From Chromobacterium alticapitis (GTDB lineage: Bacteria > Pseudomonadota > Gammaproteobacteria > Burkholderiales > Chromobacteriaceae): a stretch of 64,000 nt of DNA. This document shows, one piece after another, positions 9,365 to 16,699 of this stretch. The position numbers and the translations under genes were made by a program. The first letter of the stretch is position 1, and every line of letters starts with the position of its first letter. The notes beneath the pieces were generated by a model. It was not told where the DNA came from. It saw only the letters and a list, made by a program, of their open reading frames with translations, and searched no databases. The stretch covers positions 175,289-239,288 of the forward strand of contig NZ_PQWB01000017.1 in NCBI RefSeq assembly GCF_002924365.1. Reading direction: 5' to 3'.

Positions 9365-10114
9365 ATGAACCGCATCGCCATCAGTAGCGCCCTGCTGTTG
9401 ACGCTGGCCGGCTGCGCCAGCACCAGCGACCTGGAAGCCACCCGCCGCCAGCTGGATCTGGTCAACCAGCAGGCTACGACCCGCATCGCCGCGGTGGAGA
9501 CCAAGCTGTCCAATGACAAGCTGCTGGAAATGGTCAACCAGGTGGATACCCTGAAGGCCGAAGTCGCCAAACTGCGCGGCGACGTCGAGGTGCTGAACTA
9601 CAATCTGCAAACCACGCAGAAGCGTCAGAACGACCTGTACAACGATCTGGACGGCCGCCTGGGCAAGCTGGAGGGCGCGGCGTCGAGCAAACAGGACGCT
9701 TCGCAGCCGGCCGCTGCCCAGCAGCAAGCCGCCGCCGGCGACGGCCAGGGCGCGCCGGACTACGACAAGGCGCTGAATCTATTGCGCGCGCGCGACTTCC
9801 CCAACTCGATCAATGCGCTGGGCGCCTTTCTCCAGCAGAACCCGCAAGCGCCGCAGGCGGCCGAGGCCAGCTACTGGCTGGGCGTCGCCCATACCGCGCT
9901 GCGCCAATACGATGCCGCCATCGAGATCCATCGCCGCTTCGTCGAGCAGTACCCGAACAACCACTTCGCGCCGGACGCTCTGCGCAATATCGGCAACTGC
10001 CAGCGCGAGCTGGGGCAGGTGGACCAGGCCAAAAACACCTACCGCCGTCTGATCAAGCTGTATCCCAAGAGCGACGCCGCGCTGAAGGCCAAACAAGCGC
10101 TGGCCAGAATGTAA
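9365..10114 (+). CDS. cpoB: Cell division coordinator CpoB (YbgF), apparently a lipoprotein
   Basis: 249 residues. N-terminal signal sequence ends in a lipobox-like LAGC (Cys17). A coiled-coil trimerisation segment follows (about 22-105), then a Gln/Ala-rich linker, then a TPR domain (about 130-249; YDKALNLLRARDFPNSI, ASYWLGVAHTALRQYDAAI, NIGNCQRELGQVDQAKNTYR). In E. coli CpoB coordinates PBP1B with Tol during constriction and is a soluble periplasmic protein; here the lipobox suggests membrane anchoring. Translation reads open far upstream in this frame across pal, but the ATG at 9365 with its signal peptide is the sensible start. It lies after the pal terminator, so it may have its own promoter. 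Confidence 0.88.
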   Translation: MNRIAISSALLLTLAGCASTSDLEATRRQLDLVNQQATTRIAAVETKLSNDKLLEMVNQVDTLKAEVAKLRGDVEVLNYNLQTTQKRQNDLYNDLDGRLGKLEGAASSKQDASQPAAAQQQAAAGDGQGAPDYDKALNLLRARDFPNSINALGAFLQQNPQAPQAAEASYWLGVAHTALRQYDAAIEIHRRFVEQYPNNHFAPDALRNIGNCQRELGQVDQAKNTYRRLIKLYPKSDAALKAKQALARM

Positions 10115-10121
10115 TATCTTT

Positions 10122-10151
10122 GCGCGCTCCCGCCGCCTGGCGGGGGCGCGC
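10122..10151 (+). terminator. GC-rich hairpin after cpoB, terminator-like but without a T-run
   Basis: 13-bp stem GCGCGCTCCCGCC / GGCGGGGGCGCGC (one G-T pair) with a GCCT loop, 7 bases past the cpoB stop. No U-tract follows directly; a CTCCTC-rich stretch does. It may end transcription inefficiently or stabilise the 3' end. Confidence 0.5.
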
Positions 10152-10254
10152 CGCTTCTCCTCCCTCCTCGTTTTCTCCTGCCTTTCCCAGCAAGCCCGCC
10201 ATGCTGCGTCACATTTGTTGTCTCATTGCCACGGACCGCTGTCGGCAAGTGGAC

Positions 10255-10320
10255 GAATAGAGACTTTAAATGTTATTGTCATTAATATAGTGTAAATATC
10301 ATTCTTAAACCATAATTCTG
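10255..10320 (+). promoter_or_regulatory. AT-rich island, probable promoter of the DIT1/PvcA-like operon
   Basis: A ~65-base AT-rich patch in otherwise GC-rich DNA, 90-150 bases before the first gene of the operon. TTGTCA at 10276-10281 (5/6 to -35) and TATCAT at 10297-10302 (5/6 to -10) are 15 bases apart, slightly short; TATAGT at 10286-10291 is an alternative -10. The base composition alone marks it as the control region; AT-rich promoter islands are often H-NS-type silencing targets, which is only a suggestion here. Confidence 0.4.
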
Positions 10321-10406
10321 CGCCCGGCATCAGATCGGGCCGGACGCTCCGCTCAGGCAACCATCCACTTCGTTTCCACCGGCTCCGCGCCGGGCAAAGG
10401 GACTGA

Positions 10407-11951
10407 ATGATCACGTTGTCACCACCGCCGCGCCGCGCGTCTGGAGAAACGGACGCGCCCCCCCAGTTGAACGAGGAGCAAAGGCGCAGCCAGATATCGT
10501 CTGGCCACCGTTTGATACGTCTGGTCCGCCAGAAGCGTTTCCATTTGTATTCGAAGGCCGAATTCCATACCCGCGCCGTGCGTTTGCCAGCGGACTACTG
10601 GCTGCACCATTTCGTGCCGGCCTTGCGCGCCGGCATGAACGAGACCATGGCCCAACGCCTCAGCGCGGCTGTGGCCCGGGCGCGCAGGAACGCCGGTTTG
10701 TATGGCGTCGCCAAGCCCGACGTGGCCGAATTCATCGCCGAGGCTTTCTTCGACAATTGGTGGTTCAAGGCCAAGGAGGACAATATGTCGCGCGTGACTC
10801 TGCGCGACCGCGTCCGCGAGCTGATCGCCCAGGGCAAGCCCATCCGCCTGCACCTGCCCATCCTGTCGCGCAAGCCGTTCAGCCCGGTCAAGAACCGAGG
10901 GCCGCTGCCGGACCTCGCCGAACTGCATACGCTGGCGCGTTGCGCCGAGGCGGCCCAGGTCATCCATGCGCTCAGCCCCACCGGCTGCCAGTTCGTCATC
11001 CTGGCGGACGGCTTCAAGTACAACCGGGCCTGCAGGACGCCAGACGCCTTCGTGGCCGCCTACCAGGACGGCTTGCGCTACTGGATAGAACAGTTGGGGA
11101 TAGGCGACATCGTCAAGCTGGAGAATTACGAGCAATGGGTGACGGCCGGCATTCCGGCCGCCCTGGCCGAGGAGCGGACGCGGCGTTACCAGACGCATTG
11201 CCTCGCGCTGGAGGAACGTTATGGCGAGCATTTCGACGCGGACGAGCTGGACGAGGGCATGGCGGCGCTCGAGCGGCTGGACGATGTCGGCGGCCAACTG
11301 AGCTTCACTTTTTGGTCCGTGGTCGGCTCGGTGTATTACGAGGAGCTGTTCGCGCTGGCCGAGACGGATTCGTTCGCCGATCGCCATTACGGCGACGAGG
11401 TCCAGCAGCTGTATATCGCCTATCTGTCCTCGCTGCACCGCAACCTGGCCGAATACCGCTTCCAGGGCCTGCATCTGCCCATGCTGGGCTATTTCCCGCC
11501 GGAGCGAACCCGCGAGCTGTTCCGCGCGCTGCGCCGGCGGGCCTGGGAGGCGGCGATCCGCTATGTCGCGATCTCGCTGACCGACCGCGACCTGGACGTG
11601 GTCCGGCGCATAGATGGCGACGCCATCAAGCTGACCATACACGGCAAGAAGGGCGAAGTGCACTTCCTGTCCGCCACCAAGCAGGACGTCAATATGACGG
11701 CCCAGCATTGCTGCGGCGGCGTGGCCGCGTCGGCGGAGGGCGCCAAGCTGACTTTCCGCTACCGGCTGGAGCGGGAGTCGCTGGGCGAGGTGCCGGTCCT
11801 GATCGAGCGCTTGCCGGACACGGCCTTCTACCGGGAAAAATACGGCGCGCTGCACGCGCTGCAAAAGCTGGACCAACCTATCTGCTACGCGTCGGCGGCG
11901 GAACTGGCCGGCAACGGCCTGATGCACACCTTATTGCTGAGGAAGGGATGA
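10407..11951 (+). CDS. DIT1/PvcA-family (isocyanide synthase-like) protein, first paralogue
   Basis: 514 residues, no signal peptide or membrane helix. The core resembles DIT1/PvcA (isonitrile synthase) proteins: LPILSRKPFSPVK...LPDLAE at residues 150-172 (compare the family's LPAFP-KS-NP-K-G-LPD-AE), then FVILADGFKYN at 196-206 in place of the family's SDG strand, and AIKLTIHGKKGEVHF at 406-420 matching the RLSIHP block. Family members join an amino acid to a carbon from ribulose-5-phosphate to make an isonitrile, or make N-formyltyrosine (yeast DIT1). At 514 residues it is much longer than PvcA (~330): a ~110-residue N-terminal extension and a helical insert near 250-380. First gene of a four-gene operon, with AAAGGGA before the ATG. 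Family assignment is by motif reading, not by alignment. Confidence 0.62.
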   Translation: MITLSPPPRRASGETDAPPQLNEEQRRSQISSGHRLIRLVRQKRFHLYSKAEFHTRAVRLPADYWLHHFVPALRAGMNETMAQRLSAAVARARRNAGLYGVAKPDVAEFIAEAFFDNWWFKAKEDNMSRVTLRDRVRELIAQGKPIRLHLPILSRKPFSPVKNRGPLPDLAELHTLARCAEAAQVIHALSPTGCQFVILADGFKYNRACRTPDAFVAAYQDGLRYWIEQLGIGDIVKLENYEQWVTAGIPAALAEERTRRYQTHCLALEERYGEHFDADELDEGMAALERLDDVGGQLSFTFWSVVGSVYYEELFALAETDSFADRHYGDEVQQLYIAYLSSLHRNLAEYRFQGLHLPMLGYFPPERTRELFRALRRRAWEAAIRYVAISLTDRDLDVVRRIDGDAIKLTIHGKKGEVHFLSATKQDVNMTAQHCCGGVAASAEGAKLTFRYRLERESLGEVPVLIERLPDTAFYREKYGALHALQKLDQPICYASAAELAGNGLMHTLLLRKG

Positions 11952-11952
11952 T

Positions 11953-13380
11953 ATGACGACGAGCAATCTGTTCGCCGGGCGGGAGCTGTTGAGCGAGTCC
12001 AATCTGCATAAGGTTTTCTCCAGCGAGCTGGGCGGCAGCCTCAGCCTGGAGCCGCGCGCGGAATCGACCAGCGTTTCCGCCGATGGCGTGAAGGAAATGC
12101 TGGGCAGTTGGCGCGCCGCCATCGAGCGGGAGGCCGCCGCGCTGGCTCGGCTGGCGCCGAGCGCGCTGACCGATCTGCCGCCTGGCTGCCTGTACGAGAA
12201 CCAGGACCAGCCTGACTGGCTGCTGGCGGCGCAGGCGTGCGAGATTTTTCGCAATCCCATCGTCAGCAAGAACGCCGGCCGGCTGGACGTCAAGGCGCTG
12301 CAGCGCAATATCCGCGACTGGCTGGGCCGGGAGGGCGCGCCGACTCTGCTCATAGGCTGGGGCCAGCCCAAGCGCTCGGCCGGCGGCCTGAAGGCCTTCG
12401 GCCCCTACGCCGACCTGGCGGAAATGTACGCCATCGGCCGCTTGCTGGTGATCGTCCGTGCGCTGGAGAAAGTGGCGGGCCGGCCCATCAAGCTGGCGGT
12501 GCTGACCGGCGGCAGCCGCTTTTTCGAAGCGTTTTTCACCCGGCCGGCGCTGACGCTGCGCTACGACCAGCAGCGCCAAGCCATCGCCGATGCGCTGGCC
12601 GGCCCCGGCGTGATCGCGTTCCAGGCGTATTCGCAGGCGGTGGGCGATGGCGGCCATACCGCCATTTCCGGCGAGCGGGCCATCAAATTCAAACAGACGC
12701 TGGCCGGCGTGTCTGATGAAATGGCCGCCGCCAAGTTCGGCACCGTGCTGCTGAATGTCGACTGGGAGCATGTATTCGCGCCGGATCCGGCGCAGCGCCA
12801 CCCGGCTCCGCACGGCCTGCCGCTGCCGGCCAGCGTGGCGGACTGGCTGGCGACTGGCGACGCCAACCGCCTGGTGCGGGCCGCCGTCACCAGCCTGATC
12901 TCGCCGCGCCACCAGGCCGCCTGCCTGGAAATGATAGGCAGCGAAACCGTGCTGGAGGACGCCATCTCCTTCATACAGAGCGTGGCGTGGGAATCCACCC
13001 GCAAATACATCGCCCTGCACCTGATGGATGGCGGCGACGAGACGGCGGGCGCGCCTGAGGCAGGCGGCCGCAACGCGCTGCGGCTGACGGTGCATGAGAA
13101 GGACAAGCAGCGCGATATGCCGGCCATCTTCACGCTGGGGCCGCGCGGCGGCAATCAGCTGTCCCAGCATGTGCTGGCCATGGTGGGAGAGCGCGGCGAG
13201 ACCGTCTTCGGCGCGTACGCGGAATTCTGGGCCGGCGCGGCGCGGGCGGTGCGTCTGGAGCCGCAGGGCGACTATCCGGCGTTCGCCTGGCTGGCGGAGT
13301 CGGGGCAACCGCTGTGCCTGTCGTCGGCGGACGACGACGCGCTGCTGCAGGCGCTGTGTCGCGCCTCGGCCGCGGCTTGA
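11953..13380 (+). CDS. Diverged second DIT1/PvcA-like protein
   Basis: 475 residues, soluble. It follows the first paralogue by one base with AGGAAGG as ribosome site, so it is tightly coupled. The same blocks appear in the same order but drifted: LLIGWGQPKRSAGGLKAFG then YADLAEM (132-158), LAVLTGGSRFFEAF (181-194, TGG where the first protein has ADG), and ALRLTVHEKDKQRDMPAIF (375-393) matching the first protein's AIKLTIHGKKGEVHF. I read it as a tandem paralogue that has lost the acidic residue of the DG strand, possibly a non-catalytic partner or an enzyme with changed chemistry. Other unrelated identities remain possible. Confidence 0.48.
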   Translation: MTTSNLFAGRELLSESNLHKVFSSELGGSLSLEPRAESTSVSADGVKEMLGSWRAAIEREAAALARLAPSALTDLPPGCLYENQDQPDWLLAAQACEIFRNPIVSKNAGRLDVKALQRNIRDWLGREGAPTLLIGWGQPKRSAGGLKAFGPYADLAEMYAIGRLLVIVRALEKVAGRPIKLAVLTGGSRFFEAFFTRPALTLRYDQQRQAIADALAGPGVIAFQAYSQAVGDGGHTAISGERAIKFKQTLAGVSDEMAAAKFGTVLLNVDWEHVFAPDPAQRHPAPHGLPLPASVADWLATGDANRLVRAAVTSLISPRHQAACLEMIGSETVLEDAISFIQSVAWESTRKYIALHLMDGGDETAGAPEAGGRNALRLTVHEKDKQRDMPAIFTLGPRGGNQLSQHVLAMVGERGETVFGAYAEFWAGAARAVRLEPQGDYPAFAWLAESGQPLCLSSADDDALLQALCRASAAA

Positions 13381-13392
13381 GCGGGAGCGGGC

Positions 13393-14103
13393 ATGAGCGA
13401 TGGCATGATGAATACGCCGGCGGACGCCGGCCTGGTCCTGTTCGATCTGGACGGCACGCTGGTGGACACGCTGGACGATGTGGCGCTGGCCATGAACCGG
13501 GCGCTGCGGGAGCTGGGCCTGCCCGAGACGGAAACGGGGCTGGCGCGGGAGTGCCTGGGGCTGGGCGGATTGGCGTTCCCGCGGGCCGCGCTGGCGCGGG
13601 CGGGGCGCGAGGGCGAGGCGCTGCTCGCCGAACTCAACGCGCTTTATCTGGAGCATTACGCGCAGGGCCTGGTCGAGCATTCCCGTTTGTATCCGGGCGC
13701 CGCCGCCGCGCTGGACGCGCTGGCCGGCCAGGGCGCGGCGCTGGGGCTGTGCACCAATAAGCTGAGCCGCTTCACGCTGCCCTTGCTGGACAGCCTGGGC
13801 CTGGCCGGCCGGTTCGACGTCATCGTGTGCGGCGATACCCTGGACTGGAAGAAACCGGACCCGCGGCCGCTGCTGCACGCGGCCCAACTGGTGGGGCGGG
13901 AACCGGGCGCGGCCGCGCTGGTGGGCGACACCGCGATAGACCGCCAGGCCGCCCTGGCAGCCGGCATGCGCTTCATCCACGCGCGCCATGGCTATGGCGA
14001 AGGGCTGGACGGCGAGGCATGGTCAGTGGGGGCGCTGGGCGAGCTGCCGGCGCTATGGGCCGATTTCATCACCGGCGCGGCGCGTAGCCGCGCCATCGCT
14101 TGA
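13393..14103 (+). CDS. HAD-superfamily phosphatase, phosphoglycolate phosphatase-like
   Basis: 236 residues. HAD motif I is LVLFDLDGTLVDTLDDVALA (nucleophile Asp near residue 18), motif II is LCTNK, and motif III/IV is DWKKPDPRPLL plus ALVGDTAIDRQAALAAG. The cap domain is the helical type of the Gph/PGP group. The gene starts 12 bases after the second DIT1/PvcA-like gene with a GGGAGC ribosome site, so it belongs to that operon. A housekeeping phosphoglycolate role is possible, but its position suggests it dephosphorylates an intermediate or sugar-phosphate by-product of the pathway. The substrate is unknown. Confidence 0.85.
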   Translation: MSDGMMNTPADAGLVLFDLDGTLVDTLDDVALAMNRALRELGLPETETGLARECLGLGGLAFPRAALARAGREGEALLAELNALYLEHYAQGLVEHSRLYPGAAAALDALAGQGAALGLCTNKLSRFTLPLLDSLGLAGRFDVIVCGDTLDWKKPDPRPLLHAAQLVGREPGAAALVGDTAIDRQAALAAGMRFIHARHGYGEGLDGEAWSVGALGELPALWADFITGAARSRAIA

Positions 14104-14117
14104 AGAGGGTGTCTGTC

Positions 14118-15302
14118 ATGGAAAAGCCTTCCCGCGACATCCTGGTCCTGGCCTTGGGCCAGGCCTTGACCAGCACGGTGGTGTCCCTGCTGACTTCGGT
14201 GTCCAGCCTGTCCGGCGCTTATCTGGCGCCGGAGCGCTCGCTGAGCACCCTGCCGGTCACCGCGACGGTCCTGGGCGCGCTGTTGATGATTTATCCGGCA
14301 TCCATGCTGATGGGCCGCATGGGCCGCCGCAGCGGCTTCATGTTCAAGGCCGGCATAGGGGTGCTGGGCGGATTGGTCTGCGGCCTGGGGCTGTGGGCGC
14401 AGAGTTTCGCCACGCTGATCCTGGGCGCTTTCCTGCTGGGGATATTCAGCTCCTTTGGCCAGTATTACCGCTTTGCCGCCATAGACGCGGCGCGCACGCC
14501 GGCGGAGCGCACCTCCGCGGTATCCATCGTCACCGGCGCAGGCGTGGTTGGCGGGGTGACCGGGCCCTTCCTGGGCGGGCATTTCGCCGGCGCCCTGGCC
14601 GGCGTGCCTTATGCCGGCGCCTTCGCCGCGCTGGCCGCGGTGTGCGTGCTGCTGGCCCTGTCGCAAATGTGGCTGTCGACTGGGCTGGGCAAGCATGCGG
14701 ACGCGCCGGGCGCGCCCGCCAGGCTGGATCTGCGCAGCGATTTCGCCAAGGCCAGCGCGCTATGCGCGATAGGCTTCGCGGTGATGACGCTGGTGATGAA
14801 CGCGACGCCGATTTCGCTGCAGATGTGCGGATTCGGCGTGCAGATGTCCGCCCAGGTGCTGCAGGTCCACTTCGCGCTGATGTATCTGCCCTCGCTGTTC
14901 AATCCGACACTGGTGCGCTGGTTCGGATTGCGCGGGCTGGTCGCGGCCGGCATCGCGATCAGCGCCGCCGGCTGCCTGATGACGCTGCTGCCCGCGCAGA
15001 GCTACGCCGTCTATATGGCGGAGCTGGCGCTGTCCGGCATAGGCTGGAACTTCATCTTCAATGGCGGCACCCTGCTGTTGGCCAACACCTACCCAGCCTC
15101 GCTGCGGGTCAAGGCGCAGGGCATCAATTCGCTGGTGGTGTACAGCGCCAATGTGCTGGCCTCGTTCGGCGCCGGCGCCTTCATGGCCTTCTATGGCTGG
15201 CAAGTGGTCAACGCGGTTTGCCTGCCCTTGCTGGCCGTCGCCGCGCTGGTGTTGCGTTCGGGTCAGGAGGCCGCGCGCAAGGCGTATTCCGGCGGCGCGT
15301 GA
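14118..15302 (+). CDS. Major facilitator superfamily transporter, last gene of the DIT1/PvcA-like operon
   Basis: 394 residues with about 12 hydrophobic helices. The loop after helix 2 carries an MFS motif A-like GRMGRRSGF. The ATG at 14118 follows GAAGAGGG at 8 bases; an ATG at 14100 that overlaps the preceding stop (ATGA) would add six residues and cannot be excluded. As the terminal gene of a small biosynthetic-looking operon it is most simply an exporter of the product, though uptake is equally possible. The 3' end overlaps the convergent Ada-AlkA gene by 40 bases. Confidence 0.85.
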   Translation: MEKPSRDILVLALGQALTSTVVSLLTSVSSLSGAYLAPERSLSTLPVTATVLGALLMIYPASMLMGRMGRRSGFMFKAGIGVLGGLVCGLGLWAQSFATLILGAFLLGIFSSFGQYYRFAAIDAARTPAERTSAVSIVTGAGVVGGVTGPFLGGHFAGALAGVPYAGAFAALAAVCVLLALSQMWLSTGLGKHADAPGAPARLDLRSDFAKASALCAIGFAVMTLVMNATPISLQMCGFGVQMSAQVLQVHFALMYLPSLFNPTLVRWFGLRGLVAAGIAISAAGCLMTLLPAQSYAVYMAELALSGIGWNFIFNGGTLLLANTYPASLRVKAQGINSLVVYSANVLASFGAGAFMAFYGWQVVNAVCLPLLAVAALVLRSGQEAARKAYSGGA

Positions 15303-16561
15303 GCGAGGCGCGTTTCCTGGTCGGTGGCCATGAGCAAGTGGCGCGCGGCATAGGCGCGCCACGGCCGCCAGCTTTCCATCCTGGAGGGCGACAGGTCCGC
15401 GGCTTCGCCTTCCCGCGCGAGCAAGACGGCTTGCCAGTCTGGCTCGGAGGGCAGCTGGTCTGGCCCGTCAGTTAGCGATTCGGCCGATTCCGGCAGCGCG
15501 AAGCGCAAGGCTGGGAAGGCGGGGTGGGACAGCGGCAGGCCGCGCGTTTCCAGCCACGCCAGCCTGTCCGGGATGGATAGCCTGCGGAAGAGGATTTCGC
15601 CGCCATCCCAAACGCCGGGCAAGCGCAAGCCGGTTTGCAGCGGGATCAGGCGCGCCAGCAAGGGGTCTTGCGCCAGCTGACGTTCTATCGGTTCCATGTC
15701 CGCGGAGAGGTCGAACATGGCCTTGACGCGCGCCAGCAGCCGCGGCAAGGCGCGCAGGCGGGGAAAGCGTAGGTCGACGCGCAGGGCGCGCTGGCGCGGC
15801 TCGTGGCTTACCGTCAGCACGCCGCATTCGCCGTCCAGGGCGATGGCCCGGACGTACTGCTCACCGACGATGGTTTCCAAGCCCGGCGCGGCCTGGCTCC
15901 GCAGATGCGCCAACATGGCCGGCCAATGGTAGGGCGGCCGGTAGCGCAACAGCAGGCTGATGTGGTCTGGCGCGGCTTGCGCCGCGTCGGCATCGCGCCG
16001 CAAATCGCCGGGCGGCCGCTGGTAAAGCTGTTGGAACACCTCGTTGAAGCGCCGCACGCTGCCGAAGCCGGCGGCGAAGGCGATATCGGTCAGCGGCAGC
16101 CGGGTTTCGTGTATCAGCTGCTTGGCCAGCAGCACTCGCCGCGTCTGCGCCACGGCCTGCGGCGAAGCGCCCACGTGTTGGGCGAACAGCCGCCTCAGTT
16201 GGCGCTCGCCCACGCCCAGCTTGTCGGTCAAGCTTGCCAGGCCGGCTTCATCCAGCAGGCCTTGTTCGATCAGCGCCAGCGCGCGCGCCACGGTGTGGGA
16301 GTGGCCGCTATTGGGCACGCCGCGCCAGGCGCCTGAGTCCGGGGCGGCTTCCGGCCGGCAGCGCAGGCAAGGGCGAAAACCAGCCTCTTGCGCGGCCGCC
16401 GCCGTGGGGTAGACCAGGATGTTTTCGCGCTTGGCGGTGCGGGCCGGGCAGATGGGCCGGCAGTAAATGCCGGTGCTGCGCACGCCGATGAAGAAGCGGC
16501 CGTCGAAGCGGGCGTCGCGGCTGGCCAAGGCGCGGTGGCAAAAATCGGGGTCGAGTTCCAT
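15263..16561 (-). CDS. Ada-AraC-AlkA fusion protein with an apparently deleted glycosylase core
   Basis: 432 residues. The N-terminal Ada metal-binding domain has all four cysteines (IYCRPICPA with Cys34 and Cys38; FRPCLRCRPE with Cys65 and Cys68), so methyl-phosphotriester transfer should be intact. An AraC-type HTH follows (about 85-185), then the AlkA N-terminal domain (from YRPPYHWPAMLAHL). After LRLPGVWDGG the usual GQQVS...LPGIGPWTA helix-hairpin-helix region and the catalytic Asp are missing. The chain resumes about 75 residues before the normal ending SRMESWRPWRAYAARHLL, where roughly 140 would be expected. Base excision activity is therefore doubtful while the Ada/AraC part looks whole. 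Neither alternative frame contains the lost segment. Confidence 0.78.
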   Translation of the reverse strand: MELDPDFCHRALASRDARFDGRFFIGVRSTGIYCRPICPARTAKRENILVYPTAAAAQEAGFRPCLRCRPEAAPDSGAWRGVPNSGHSHTVARALALIEQGLLDEAGLASLTDKLGVGERQLRRLFAQHVGASPQAVAQTRRVLLAKQLIHETRLPLTDIAFAAGFGSVRRFNEVFQQLYQRPPGDLRRDADAAQAAPDHISLLLRYRPPYHWPAMLAHLRSQAAPGLETIVGEQYVRAIALDGECGVLTVSHEPRQRALRVDLRFPRLRALPRLLARVKAMFDLSADMEPIERQLAQDPLLARLIPLQTGLRLPGVWDGGEILFRRLSIPDRLAWLETRGLPLSHPAFPALRFALPESAESLTDGPDQLPSEPDWQAVLLAREGEAADLSPSRMESWRPWRAYAARHLLMATDQETRLAHAPPEYALRAAS

Positions 16562-16699
16562 CGCATGATGATGGCGTGAAAGCGTATGCCAGGCCAGCGC
16601 TTTCCGGACGGGAATTCCTCAATTGTTCAAGGCCGATTTCCGCCAGTCTGATGGGCCGCGGCGCGCGATGATGCGGCCATCACCCACAGAGGAATCGCC

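Noticed and set aside
11878-13989. A ~700-codon open frame on the minus strand, opposite the DIT1/PvcA-like and HAD genes
   Set aside because: The translation is low-complexity Arg/Gln/Ala/Gly-rich and has no recognisable domain; the plus-strand genes have normal proteins with domain motifs and ribosome sites. It is an antisense shadow typical of GC-rich DNA.
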